This document shows, in pieces, positions 18,583-27,180 of a stretch of 64,000 nt of DNA (the stretch's first letter is position 1; the number at the start of each line of letters is the position of its first letter). This DNA is from Ogataea parapolymorpha DL-1 (taxonomy: Eukaryota; Ascomycota; Pichiomycetes; Pichiales; Pichiaceae): contig NC_027864.1 of assembly GCF_000187245.1 (NCBI RefSeq), forward strand, positions 1 to 64,000, written 5' to 3'. The translations under genes were made by a program, and so were the position numbers. A model generated the notes under the pieces. It saw nothing but the letters and a program-made list of their open reading frames with translations. It made no database searches and was not told the origin of the DNA.

Positions 18583-18664
18583 TGTGGGCTAAGAGGTTCG
18601 AACTCTTGCTTCTTAACGAAATCACGACCTGAACGTGACGCCTTAACCACTCGGCCAAACCCAC
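18583..18664 (-). tRNA. tRNA-Leu, anticodon CAG
   Basis: An 82-nt type II tRNA with no intron. The 7-bp acceptor stem closes (with one G-U pair), the D arm is GCC/GGC with a GAGTGGTTAA loop, and the anticodon stem TCACG/CGTGA is perfect with loop TTCAGGT, giving anticodon CAG with T33 and G37. A long variable arm is followed by T stem AAGAG/CTCTT and loop TTCGAAC. The discriminator base is A, as in leucine tRNAs (yeast serine tRNAs use G). It decodes CUG as Leu, arguing against a CUG-Ser or CUG-Ala yeast. Internal A and B boxes and a downstream T run complete the gene. Confidence 0.93.
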
Positions 18665-18822
18665 TGTTTGTTGAAGGAGTGTATCATCAGTCAGCTTTGT
18701 TCGTATTGGCCCAATACCACTCCCGATTAACTCATTATGGAAGAATTCTAAATAAAATTTGTAGTGTATTGTTACAAATAATTCAATTTCGACTACAATC
18801 TCTACAACGAATTGCCTTCTAT

Positions 18823-19488
18823 TTAGCCTTCCTTAAGTGGATCGAGTTTCTTCACCACTTTGGCAGGGACGCCTAAGACTAGTGAGTTACTTTCGACATC
18901 TTTTGTCACAACAGCTCCCGCACCCACAACGACATTATTCCCTAGAGTAACGCCTGGCAAAACAACACAGTTGGCCCCAAGCCAGCAGTGGTCTCCAATT
19001 CTGATTGGTAAGCCAAACTCTTGACCTTCGGCCCGAGAATTCACATCCAATGGGTGGCCAGCTGTGCATAGCGTAACGTTGGGACCAAGCAGACAATTGT
19101 CTCCGATTAAAATCAGAGAGACGTCCAAAAACGAAGCATTGTAGTTGGCGTAGAAATTATCTCCCACAACTATGTTGTAGCCGTAATCGCAGCTGAACGG
19201 GGGCTCCACGAAGCAGTTTGCGCCAGCTTTGCCAAAGAATTTCTGGATGAAGTCAGCCTTTGATTTTTTCCAGTCCTCGAGAGAACTGTAGTCTCCGCGA
19301 CGAATATTGGCAAAATCGATAGACAAGTCGGACGAGATTGCCCTTCCATCTTCTAGCAATGGATCCATCGGGTCATACAACATTCCAGAGATCATTCGGG
19401 CGTACTCTGGAGTTTCGGGAACATAACGCAAATTGTTACGAGCGTACTCTAATAGTTCATGATCTAATTCTGATGCAGCAGCAACCAT
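18823..19488 (-). CDS. Sugar O-acetyltransferase, maltose acetyltransferase type
   Basis: A 221-residue member of the hexapeptide-repeat acetyltransferase family (LacA/Maa/NodL type), similar to S. cerevisiae YJL218W. The N-terminal maltose-acetyltransferase helical cap is seen in PETPEYARMISGMLYDP. The left-handed beta-helix follows, with repeats such as NFYANYNASFLDVS, IGDNCLLGPNVTL and CTAGHPLD, where His is the catalytic base. The end VLGVPAKVVKKLDP is the family standard. It transfers acetyl from acetyl-CoA to a sugar or sugar-like acceptor in the cytosol. The biological acceptor in yeasts is unknown. It is divergent from RSC9 with about 200 bp between starts. Confidence 0.88.
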   Translation of the reverse strand: MVAAASELDHELLEYARNNLRYVPETPEYARMISGMLYDPMDPLLEDGRAISSDLSIDFANIRRGDYSSLEDWKKSKADFIQKFFGKAGANCFVEPPFSCDYGYNIVVGDNFYANYNASFLDVSLILIGDNCLLGPNVTLCTAGHPLDVNSRAEGQEFGLPIRIGDHCWLGANCVVLPGVTLGNNVVVGAGAVVTKDVESNSLVLGVPAKVVKKLDPLKEG

Positions 19489-19692
19489 TATGGTAGCAGT
19501 TTGGAATATTCAAATTATTCAAAGCTTCAAAGTCTGGATCTGAGAAACTAAGATACCGTAAAACCGAATGAAGATCTCCCAGATTGCTCACTATCGATGG
19601 CGGCTCAGCGTCTTTTCTGGTATTCAAGGTGGGGTGCTTACGTCACCATTACGCTCTGAAAATATTTCCACGAAAAAACAAACATCGAAATC

Positions 19693-21357
19693 ATGTATAA
19701 TATCAAGTCATACACACCGCCTTCACACGAATCGCGCAACGGCAGTGAAATGCCAATTGTGACGCCAGTGCGTGTCATGCCTCTGGAGCCGGTGGCTTCC
19801 AGAGACCAGGAGATGCGCTTTTTAGAGAGTAATAGACAGCTCAAAAACGATGTATACAACTACTACAATGTGTCTGGCACCAACTACAAGGGTCCTCCTG
19901 AGGTGGAACGAATCCAATTGGCATTTGAATCTGGTATTGACGAAGAGATTGATTACTATCTTGGACACCTTGTCTTCATTTCCAAGGATAATCCGGAACT
20001 TCTAAAGTTCAAAAGCGGTTTTGCATTTTTAATTGAGCCCCTATCACGGTTTTTTGACTGCAAAGCCTTTGATCCCCAGGCCGAAAATGGGGACATCAAT
20101 AGATCTCTTGATGCCGCTTTGATAATCCGCAATACTGTCCAAGACATTGACAACTCGCAGGTCATTTCAATGAATTTCAAGATTAAAGAGGTTCTCATGA
20201 AGATTGTGAACCATCGAGTTATTTTGGATAATTGTTTTACTAGCGAATCATATGAGCAACTTAAAGAGCTTCTCAGGTACTCGATGGATATCATAGAGGC
20301 TATATCTTCATATTTGGCGCCTGCCCCGCTGGACGATCCCATGTTTTTGTCCCTTACAAATCTTCTACAAACCGTGCAGGATCGATCTGTGATAATCACC
20401 GCACTCAGATCATTGAGTAGACTCATGTACAACACTAGGAAGGAAGGCGATGCTGCCGATCATCTAGACGACGAGCTTGTGGACCGCGTGGTCTCATACC
20501 TTGCTTTTGCCGTGAATGAGGATAATGATAACGATGAGTTGCTCATTACGGCATTGGATTTCCTATATCAATTTATTTTGCCAGGACGCTCGGCAAAGCT
20601 GTTGAAGAATCCTACTAACTGCTTTGTCTTGCAAACTTTCCTCCCAAGACTGCTGACTTACAAGCAAAAGTACAAAACTGAATTTACGCAGGAAATGCCT
20701 ATGTTGAAACTTGCAAAAAGATCAAGAGAGGACAGTCCGACGAACCCTCCTCCTTTACCAGAAAATCTAATAACTTCCCTGAACAACCTTCCGGAACCTA
20801 ACAGGGCCACAGCTTGGATGAGATGCTCGTATAGGGCGACTGAGGAAGGAGATGTGACACAAATTTCCCTATGGAGATCATATGAAGCACAGTTTCAAAA
20901 GTATTCTTCAGCAGGATCAAACTTGCGTTTGCTTCCTGCCGTTGATTTTATCAAAAATGTACAACACGCGTTCCCAAATTCCAATGCAATGGTATTGACT
21001 TTACCTGACGGAACACGAAAATTCATTATCAAGGGAATTGAACCGAGAGCTGTACCTGTCGATATTGACCAAGGCAAGGTTGAGGCACTGACAGATAGAG
21101 CTGCTGCATCGGACCATGGTGGAAGTTCCAAGAACAACAAGCAAGAACCATACCATCCAGTACAATACAATTTCAACGACAGCCTGGCCTTGACGGAAAT
21201 AAATACCTCTGCTAGCTTGTTGATTACTGAGCTAATGGCGACGAAAAAAGGCCAGGAGCTGTTTGTTGGACACAAAGAAAAGTTGCTAGACAGTGTACTG
21301 AAGGTTCCTAAGCTTCTACCTTACATCCACGAGGCGCTTCAAAAACTAGATTATTAA
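19693..21357 (+). CDS. RSC9: RSC chromatin-remodelling complex subunit Rsc9
   Basis: A 554-residue nuclear protein matching Rsc9, a subunit of the essential RSC remodeller that moves nucleosomes at promoters. The N-terminus has the conserved RFLESNRQLKNDVYNYYN stretch and a helical armadillo-like region through about residue 330. The segment WMRCSYRATEEGDVTQISLW near residue 375 is the RFX-type winged-helix DNA-binding-like domain (Rsc9/ARID2 family). The length is close to the S. cerevisiae protein (581). Its stop lies only 6 bp from the stop of the convergent GIM5 gene. Confidence 0.88.
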   Translation: MYNIKSYTPPSHESRNGSEMPIVTPVRVMPLEPVASRDQEMRFLESNRQLKNDVYNYYNVSGTNYKGPPEVERIQLAFESGIDEEIDYYLGHLVFISKDNPELLKFKSGFAFLIEPLSRFFDCKAFDPQAENGDINRSLDAALIIRNTVQDIDNSQVISMNFKIKEVLMKIVNHRVILDNCFTSESYEQLKELLRYSMDIIEAISSYLAPAPLDDPMFLSLTNLLQTVQDRSVIITALRSLSRLMYNTRKEGDAADHLDDELVDRVVSYLAFAVNEDNDNDELLITALDFLYQFILPGRSAKLLKNPTNCFVLQTFLPRLLTYKQKYKTEFTQEMPMLKLAKRSREDSPTNPPPLPENLITSLNNLPEPNRATAWMRCSYRATEEGDVTQISLWRSYEAQFQKYSSAGSNLRLLPAVDFIKNVQHAFPNSNAMVLTLPDGTRKFIIKGIEPRAVPVDIDQGKVEALTDRAAASDHGGSSKNNKQEPYHPVQYNFNDSLALTEINTSASLLITELMATKKGQELFVGHKEKLLDSVLKVPKLLPYIHEALQKLDY

Positions 21358-21363
21358 TATATA

Positions 21364-21835
21364 TTATTGCTTCTTTTCTCTTTCCATAATTTTTGTTCTA
21401 AGTATGCTATCCACTCGCTCCAAAGCCTGGAGCTTTTCATTAATTAATTGTGATAGTTTTTTGGAATCCTCCGTCAGCTTTGTCAATCTGTTTTGGAAAA
21501 ATTCCAGAGCTTGTTCAGTGGTCTTCTCGATGTAGTAGCCAGTACCAACATCAATTAAAAATTTATCGCTATCTTTAACTTTCCCAGGAACGTAAAGTGA
21601 AGATGTCAATGGTACAAGTAGTGCCTTCTTATCGTTTGCATTGATTCGTTGCACATTATCCCCACAATCCTGGTATTTAGCCTGTGCTGTTTTTAGGGCC
21701 TGGTAAGAAGTTTCCAAGTGCTCTAGCTCTCCGTTCAGCTGGCGTTTGAATTCAAGGATCTGTTCGGGCTCAAGTTTCGTAAGATCAACTTTGACGTTAG
21801 CTTCTAGTCTAAAAATACGTACTCTTCTGGCTCAT
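21364..21835 (-). CDS. GIM5: Prefoldin subunit 5 (spliced: exons 21835-21823 and 21788-21364)
   Basis: A 145-residue alpha-type prefoldin subunit, part of the hexameric co-chaperone that delivers actin and tubulin to the CCT chaperonin. The downstream frame alone lacks the N-terminal helix. Joining a 13-nt first exon across a 34-nt intron gives MSQKIDLTKLEPEQ, which matches the start of yeast Gim5 almost exactly. Two long coiled-coil helices flank the beta hairpin region LVPLTSSLYVPGK and GTGYYIEKT. In the exon-2 frame a TGA lies just upstream with no ATG in between, so splicing is needed. It is convergent with RSC9 and divergent from RAD10 with 67 bp between ATGs. Confidence 0.9.
21789..21822 (-). 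other. 34-nt intron in GIM5
   Basis: The 5' splice site is GTACGT (from 21822), a GCTAAC branch-point-like element is present, and the intron ends in CAAAG (at 21789). The branch adenosine is about 8 nt from the 3' end. Removing it restores the conserved N-terminus in the right frame. The intron interrupts the fifth codon after its first base. Confidence 0.85.
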
Positions 21836-21902
21836 GACAAGGTTTGGATTTTCTTGAAAAATATCTGTCGTGCAAGCCCTAACAAAACTTTGTATTACAA
21901 GC

Positions 21903-22850
21903 ATGGATACTGATTCAAGCTCGTTTGCCAGTATCCTAGCAAATGTCGCCAAGATGCGGCAGAAGGAGGGCGATGAGAATTTGGAGCAAGATAAGGCTGA
22001 TTCTGCTGTTTTGCCAAAGCCTGAAAGGTCTAAATCCACCTTTGATAGAGTGATAGATGCGCCTTCTCTCCGCCCTGCTCAGAACGAGGCTTCAGTCAGA
22101 GTCCGTCCTACAAGAGACTCGTCGCCACAAATTATCATCCGTGGGTCCAATCAAGAGGATAAGCGCGTGGATTCAGCCAAATACACTACGCTTAAGAAGC
22201 AGACATTTGGTGCCATTCAAATCAATCAAAATCAAACGGGAAATCCTTTACTCCAATCACTGAAACAGGTAGCGTACGAGTTTAATGCCAAGGTGAAGGA
22301 TGTGGACTATCTGATTAATTCTCATTGTGTTGTTGTCTTCTTATCGCTTCGTTATCACAAACTCCATCCGGAATACATTTACAACAAGATCAAAAAGATC
22401 ACATATAACGGGAGCAACAGACGGCTTAACCGCATTTTATTGGTCCTTGTTGACGTTGACAACTCAAACGATAGCATTCGTGAGCTGAATAAGCTATGTC
22501 TGTTCAATGAGCTCAATCTAGTGCTTGCGTGGTCATTTCAACAATGTGCAGATTATTTGACCTTCTTAAAACAATGCGAGTTAAATGTCGGTAACCAGCT
22601 GATTAAAGGAGCCGCAAAAACGGACAGCATTGCTAACGATGCTGATTACTACCAGCGGATTGTGGATATGATGACTAGCATACGATCTATCAACAAAACA
22701 GATTCTATCAAACTAATTTCGCGTTTCAAAAGTTTCAAGAACCTGTGCGAGGAGGCGAACGAGTATAATCTGGAAGAGATTTCAGGTATGGGCCACAACA
22801 AGATTGAGCGATTACTTAAGGTCATCAATGATCCGTTTATCTATAAATGA
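21903..22850 (+). CDS. RAD10: DNA repair endonuclease subunit Rad10/ERCC1
   Basis: A 315-residue orthologue of Rad10/ERCC1, the non-catalytic partner of Rad1/XPF in the 5' structure-specific nuclease of nucleotide excision repair and single-strand annealing. A disordered N-terminus of about 110 residues is followed by the degenerate nuclease-like central domain starting at QTGNPLLQSLKQVAYEF, with YLINSHCVVVFLSLRYHKLHPEYI and ILLVLVDVDN. A C-terminal tandem helix-hairpin-helix region includes LEEISGMGHNKIERLL, the part that binds Rad1. The ATG at 21903 is preferred; the frame is open from a GTG at 21870. Its stop is 1 bp from the stop of the convergent neighbour. Confidence 0.93.
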   Translation: MDTDSSSFASILANVAKMRQKEGDENLEQDKADSAVLPKPERSKSTFDRVIDAPSLRPAQNEASVRVRPTRDSSPQIIIRGSNQEDKRVDSAKYTTLKKQTFGAIQINQNQTGNPLLQSLKQVAYEFNAKVKDVDYLINSHCVVVFLSLRYHKLHPEYIYNKIKKITYNGSNRRLNRILLVLVDVDNSNDSIRELNKLCLFNELNLVLAWSFQQCADYLTFLKQCELNVGNQLIKGAAKTDSIANDADYYQRIVDMMTSIRSINKTDSIKLISRFKSFKNLCEEANEYNLEEISGMGHNKIERLLKVINDPFIYK

Positions 22851-22851
22851 G

Positions 22852-23958
22852 CTATATGTCAAAAAACGTTTTGACATCGAGTTTTTTTGCGCGCGCTTTT
22901 GGACGAAGCTTGGTCCGCTTTGGAGGAATAGTGGGCTTGGAGTCGGCAATACGAATATACTGAAAAATTCGACCGCTGGGATTTGATGACTGAAACCTGC
23001 TTTTCCATAGTTTCTCGAGCGACTCGCTACCTTCAGTGCTCGATACTTTACAATCCATAATGATCTGAGAGTTACAATAGTCTTCGCCCATGATCTGCCG
23101 TAATTTCAGACCATCTGGAAGAACAGATAGCTTGGCGTCTGTACTTATTCTCCAATGCGGATCTTCGACCACTATATCAGACTCAAAATATTGTAAGGGA
23201 GAGTCCAAGATGCAATCGACGTTTTCCAGATTATTATAGTTCAAGATTAGGCAGCGAAGGTTTTTCAAATTCCCGCTTTTCATGCTAATGCTCCAACTTT
23301 TGAGCATCTGGTCGTTAACATTTGCTTGAGAGACGTTCAAGTATCTCATGCTTGATAGGACATTCAGACAAAGATTTCTTTTAGTCAAATCAAGACCTTG
23401 TAATGATAGCACAACCAGGTTTTCAAATTTCAAGCGTTGTAAATCAGAAAAAAGCGAACTTAACGAAACATGCCGGTAGAATGTCTCAAATCTATGTTTG
23501 CGATGGATCGAGTTCAATTCCACAAACATGCCGCGTTTGTAGTTGTCAAGATTCCGCCAATTTGCGGGTATACGATGACTATAAAAGTCATCCTCCTGAG
23601 CAAAATAGTCCGCAAACAGCTCAAAAGTAGTAAGGGTGTCTTTTTCGTATTTGAGAATGAAATGCCACACAGGCCGCCAAATATTCCAATTGGAGCCCGT
23701 TGCCTCTATGTGGTAGCGTGTGATAAGCTCAGCCGCTTGAGCAATTCGACTAGAGCTAATTCTTTTCAATGATCCAGTTTCCTTGACTGGAGACTGTGTA
23801 CCAGGTTGCATTTTTCTGTGGTTGTAGGTTTGAGCCAGTTCCTGGTCCTCAAAAGTAAGATCCTGCGCCCCTAGTTGGTGGTGTTTTAGTCTTCCAAATG
23901 GGACATCATTGCTTGTAACTTTCAAATCGAGCTTCCTGCGCTTTTTGCCAAATCGCAT
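22852..23958 (-). CDS. Unrecognised leucine-rich protein with PIP-box-like C-terminus
   Basis: A 368-residue protein not assigned to a known orthologue. A basic N-terminus (FGKKRRKLDLK) looks like a nuclear localisation signal. Residues about 150-260 show leucine-rich-repeat-like spacing, for example LQRLKFENLVVLSLQGLDL and LKNLRCLILNYNNLENV. The C-terminal basic stretch (KRTKLRPKARAKK) leads into KLDVKTFFDI, with Lys359, Val362, Phe365 and Phe366 matching the PIP-box pattern except for Lys in place of Gln. An MCB element lies 8 bp upstream of the ATG. These point to a nuclear, S-phase, possibly PCNA-binding protein. The real start is the ATG at 23958 (a GTG precedes it). Confidence 0.7.
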   Translation of the reverse strand: MRFGKKRRKLDLKVTSNDVPFGRLKHHQLGAQDLTFEDQELAQTYNHRKMQPGTQSPVKETGSLKRISSSRIAQAAELITRYHIEATGSNWNIWRPVWHFILKYEKDTLTTFELFADYFAQEDDFYSHRIPANWRNLDNYKRGMFVELNSIHRKHRFETFYRHVSLSSLFSDLQRLKFENLVVLSLQGLDLTKRNLCLNVLSSMRYLNVSQANVNDQMLKSWSISMKSGNLKNLRCLILNYNNLENVDCILDSPLQYFESDIVVEDPHWRISTDAKLSVLPDGLKLRQIMGEDYCNSQIIMDCKVSSTEGSESLEKLWKSRFQSSNPSGRIFQYIRIADSKPTIPPKRTKLRPKARAKKLDVKTFFDI

Positions 23959-23965
23959 CACCCCG

Positions 23966-23971
23966 ACGCGT
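23966..23971. promoter_or_regulatory. MCB element (ACGCGT) between the leucine-rich gene and ALO1
   Basis: GACGCGTCG contains the palindromic MluI cell-cycle box ACGCGT, bound in S. cerevisiae by MBF (Mbp1-Swi6) at G1/S genes. It lies 7 bp upstream of the leucine-rich gene's ATG and 63 bp upstream of the ALO1 ATG. Being so close to the first ATG, it could also be in the leader, so the assignment is uncertain. Confidence 0.4.
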
Positions 23972-24033
23972 CGATATTTTTGAAGTTTTTTTTCCCTAAA
24001 AGTTTTACACCTGTAACTCCTTTATCTCTAACT

Positions 24034-25653
24034 ATGAGCAATCCGGTCCTGCCTGCTAGCCTCCAAGGACGCGTGGTACCAAGGTTTATACACCGCACTT
24101 GGGCTAAGACTTTCTACTGCAAGCCGGAATATTACTTCCAGCCCCAAAACATTGACGAAATCAAAGAAATAGTCAATTGTGCACGAAAGAATGGACGCAC
24201 CGTCATGACTGTTGGGTCGGGTCACTCTCCTTCGAACTTAACTATGTCCAAGGACTGGATCGTTAACTTGGATAAATTTAATGAAGTGGTTGAGGAGAAA
24301 CCTGGGCCTAATGGGATGTATACCGATTTCACTGTGGAGGCCGGAATTCGCATTTATCAGCTGAACAAAATTTTAGCTACCAAAGGTCTTGCAATCCAAA
24401 ATTTAGGATCTATTAGTGAGCAGTCTATTGCCGGCATTATCTCCACAGGTACTCATGGATCGTCTCCTTTCCACGGATTGGTCTCGCAGCAAGTTGTGGA
24501 TATTACGATCGTCAATGGAGTTGGCGAACTTGTTAAATGTTCCCCAACTGAAAATCCGGAACTATTCCGTGCTGCCTGCTTGTCACTTGGAAAAATTGGC
24601 TTGATTGTCTACGTTACCATTCGTACTGTTCCACGCTACCAAATTAAGTCCAGACAGGAAGTGATTTCTTTTGACACTCTGTTGGACAGATTTGATTCTA
24701 TTTGGACAAGCGACGAATTTGTTAGAGTTTGGTGGTTTCCATACACTCAAAGATGTATTCTATGGAGAGCATCCAAGTCTACCGAGCCAATTTCGAAGCC
24801 GCGCCCATCTTGGTACGGAACCAGGTTTGGAAGATTCTTCTACGAGTCTTTGCTTTGGATCTCCGTTCACATCATGCCTCGTCTGACTCCATATGTCGAA
24901 AGATTTGTCTTCTCTAGACAGTACGGTCTTACTGAAACCTACGGAAAAGGAGATATTGCTGTTCAGGAATCTGTCGAAGGGTTGAACATGGACTGCTTGT
25001 TTTCGCAGTACGTTAACGAGTGGGCCGCTCCTCTTACCAATGGCCCAGAAATTCTTCGCTCCCTAGCTGCCACCATCAACGAGGCTGCAAAAACAAACGA
25101 TTTTTATGTCCATGCGCCTATTGAGGTGAGATGTTCCAATACTACATGCTCAAATTCCACCGCTGAGCAGGATCTTTCATCCAGAACGACGACATCTCCG
25201 GGCCCTATCTACGGAAATCATTTGCGCCCATTGCTTGACAACACTCCTAGACTGAATTGGGTTCCCCAAGAAAATGTTACAAACCGCCAGCTAACCCTTT
25301 ACATCAACGCTACCATGTATAGGCCATTCTATACCTCTGTTCCTATTGGTAAGTGGTACGCCACTTTTGAAGAAACCATGGAAGCTGCTGGTGGAAAGCC
25401 ACACTGGGCTAAGAATTTTATTGGCACTGATGCAAGCAATTTCAACAAGGATGGAGAAATGATTGGGTTTAAAGATAAGATGGAGGAGTGGTTCGGAGAA
25501 GATCTCAAAACTTTCAGGAAAGTCAGACGTGAGGTGGATCCAGAAGGAGTGTTCTTGAGCGGTCTGGACTGGCTCAAAATGAACGGTATTGTGGAAGAGG
25601 ACGAGATCGAAAAGATTGAAGAGCTGAAAACTTCGAAATCGGATATTGAGTAA
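24034..25653 (+). CDS. ALO1: D-arabinono-1,4-lactone oxidase
   Basis: A 539-residue flavoprotein of the VAO/PCMH family that makes D-erythroascorbate, a yeast antioxidant, from D-arabinono-lactone in the mitochondrial membrane. The FAD domain carries TVGSGHSPSN with His64, the residue expected to bind FAD covalently, followed by VNLDKFN, IQNLGSISEQSIAGIISTGTHGSS and FRAACLSLGKIGLIVYVTIRTVP, all very close to S. cerevisiae Alo1. The C-terminal ALO domain ends with WKxx-like HWAKNF and VDPEGVFLSGLDW. The ATG at 24034 is used; upstream codons in frame begin with TTG. It is tail-to-tail with CBR1. Confidence 0.94.
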   Translation: MSNPVLPASLQGRVVPRFIHRTWAKTFYCKPEYYFQPQNIDEIKEIVNCARKNGRTVMTVGSGHSPSNLTMSKDWIVNLDKFNEVVEEKPGPNGMYTDFTVEAGIRIYQLNKILATKGLAIQNLGSISEQSIAGIISTGTHGSSPFHGLVSQQVVDITIVNGVGELVKCSPTENPELFRAACLSLGKIGLIVYVTIRTVPRYQIKSRQEVISFDTLLDRFDSIWTSDEFVRVWWFPYTQRCILWRASKSTEPISKPRPSWYGTRFGRFFYESLLWISVHIMPRLTPYVERFVFSRQYGLTETYGKGDIAVQESVEGLNMDCLFSQYVNEWAAPLTNGPEILRSLAATINEAAKTNDFYVHAPIEVRCSNTTCSNSTAEQDLSSRTTTSPGPIYGNHLRPLLDNTPRLNWVPQENVTNRQLTLYINATMYRPFYTSVPIGKWYATFEETMEAAGGKPHWAKNFIGTDASNFNKDGEMIGFKDKMEEWFGEDLKTFRKVRREVDPEGVFLSGLDWLKMNGIVEEDEIEKIEELKTSKSDIE

Positions 25654-25692
25654 ATAGACGCTAGCCTAATCTATAGAATATATATGATCAAG

Positions 25693-26607
25693 TCAAAAGC
25701 AGAACACCTGATCGTCTTGCTTGGAATTGATGGCTCCCTTTGGCCATCCGAGTTCTTCTGTGTACTCAAGTATCTTTTGTCTCATTTCCAATGGACCACA
25801 AACAAATATGCGTTTATCTGCTTCTGGGGCAGGGAGCTCTCTTTCGAGAAGTTCTTTAGTAACGTAGCCTGTCAAGCCCTCCCATTGCTTCTGGGGTTTA
25901 TTAAGCAGGTAGACCACTTCAAAGTTTGGGTATTTCCCTGCAAACTCATCAAGTTCCTCTTTTAGCAAAATGTCATTTTCTGTTTCATTGGCATAGATCA
26001 GCTTCACGTGAGTGACATCTGCAGGCGTGGTAATGATAGATCCAATGACTTGCAACATAGGAGTGATTCCGGATCCTCCGGCAATCATGGTGATATGGCT
26101 GGCCATGTTTGTTTGATACGACATACGACCAACAGGACCCTTAAATTCCACCAGCTGGCCAGGGTACAGGCTAGCGAATTTCCTCGACACTGTGCCGTCA
26201 GGATAGGATTTCACCAGCAAGTCGAAAAACCCTTCGTCAAACTGGTTTGAAATTGGTGTGTAATAGCGCACGTATTCCTTTTCGTCAATGACAAATCTGC
26301 AAGCCAAGTGGTGACCAACCGGGATGTCTAGTGTATCGGTCTCATTTGGCAGCTTAAACCTGTAAATTGCAGAGTTTCTGGATATCACTGTTTTGTCTAG
26401 TAGTTCATACTTTTGGAAATCGGTGCTGCTCAAGACAGGCTTTTTGAACCAGGCAATGGTGAATTGAACGGTGAAAAACACCGCTAAGATTGCAATTGTG
26501 TGAGGAAGATAATCATAGTTCAAGATGCAGATTCCCACAATGATTAGTGCTGTTGGTATGTATATGCCATGCAACGGGGTTGCAGCCAAGTTTTTGGGAT
26601 CTTTCAT
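25693..26607 (-). CDS. CBR1: NADH-cytochrome b5 reductase
   Basis: A 304-residue FAD enzyme that passes electrons from NADH to cytochrome b5 for fatty-acid desaturation and sterol synthesis, and to other acceptors. An N-terminal hydrophobic region (residues about 15-52) anchors it in the ER or outer mitochondrial membrane. The FAD motif RYYTPIS is at 114-120, GPVGRMSY follows, the NADH motif GGSGITP is at 177-183, and CGPLEM near the C-terminus is typical. The ATG at 26607 fits family length; a longer frame from 26679 adds a lysine-rich leader that is not conserved. It neighbours ALO1; both are redox enzymes but no common regulation is shown. Confidence 0.92.
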   Translation of the reverse strand: MKDPKNLAATPLHGIYIPTALIIVGICILNYDYLPHTIAILAVFFTVQFTIAWFKKPVLSSTDFQKYELLDKTVISRNSAIYRFKLPNETDTLDIPVGHHLACRFVIDEKEYVRYYTPISNQFDEGFFDLLVKSYPDGTVSRKFASLYPGQLVEFKGPVGRMSYQTNMASHITMIAGGSGITPMLQVIGSIITTPADVTHVKLIYANETENDILLKEELDEFAGKYPNFEVVYLLNKPQKQWEGLTGYVTKELLERELPAPEADKRIFVCGPLEMRQKILEYTEELGWPKGAINSKQDDQVFCF

Positions 26608-27180
26608 GGTTACAATTAGCTCTAATAAGTATTTGGTTTTTTTATTTTTTATTTTCGAAAACGGCCGGATCCGTAACATGCGGAAAAAAACTTAAACCAT
26701 AGGCGTCGCAGAAAATGAATGCAAGTTCAGTATGCGCACTCAGCTAGAAAAAATTATGGTAATGATATTACGCAGTATTCGTCATTATAGGACTCATCGC
26801 TTATATGCATAATATATAGTCCACTCCAAATTGAATAACACCAATCACTGCATTTGCAAAAAAAATCAAACAAGGTATTTATTATGCTAGATGCCGGTAT
26901 TTGTTTCGGGGGTAATAAATGCATAGTGGCATTTTTTTAAGTATTAGCCGTGCAAGGTTAATTCCGTAAAGGGTACCGATAAGGCCGATTAGCCAATGAA
27001 TAATAATGCTAAGGGCTGTTTGCTGGGCATCTTATTGTTTACCTACTTCTGATGTGTGAGCCTCAGCCCCAAGCCCCTCGCTATTAAGTGTTAAGACCGG
27101 TATTCAGATTAAATGCGAAGCTCACATCAGGATGCAATATAAGAAAGACTGCATCCCCATGTAATTGAACTTGAACCGTC
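26608..27180. promoter_or_regulatory. Divergent promoter region of CBR1 and the OPT transporter
   Basis: About 570 bp without a supported gene. GATAAG at 26978-26983 and a CCAAT element at 26993-26997 lie about 185-200 bp before the OPT ATG; a TATAAG element near 27138 is about 40 bp before it. The GATA site fits nitrogen control of a peptide transporter. A small inverted repeat GTAAT-GAT-ATTAC is at 26759-26771. Confidence 0.45.
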
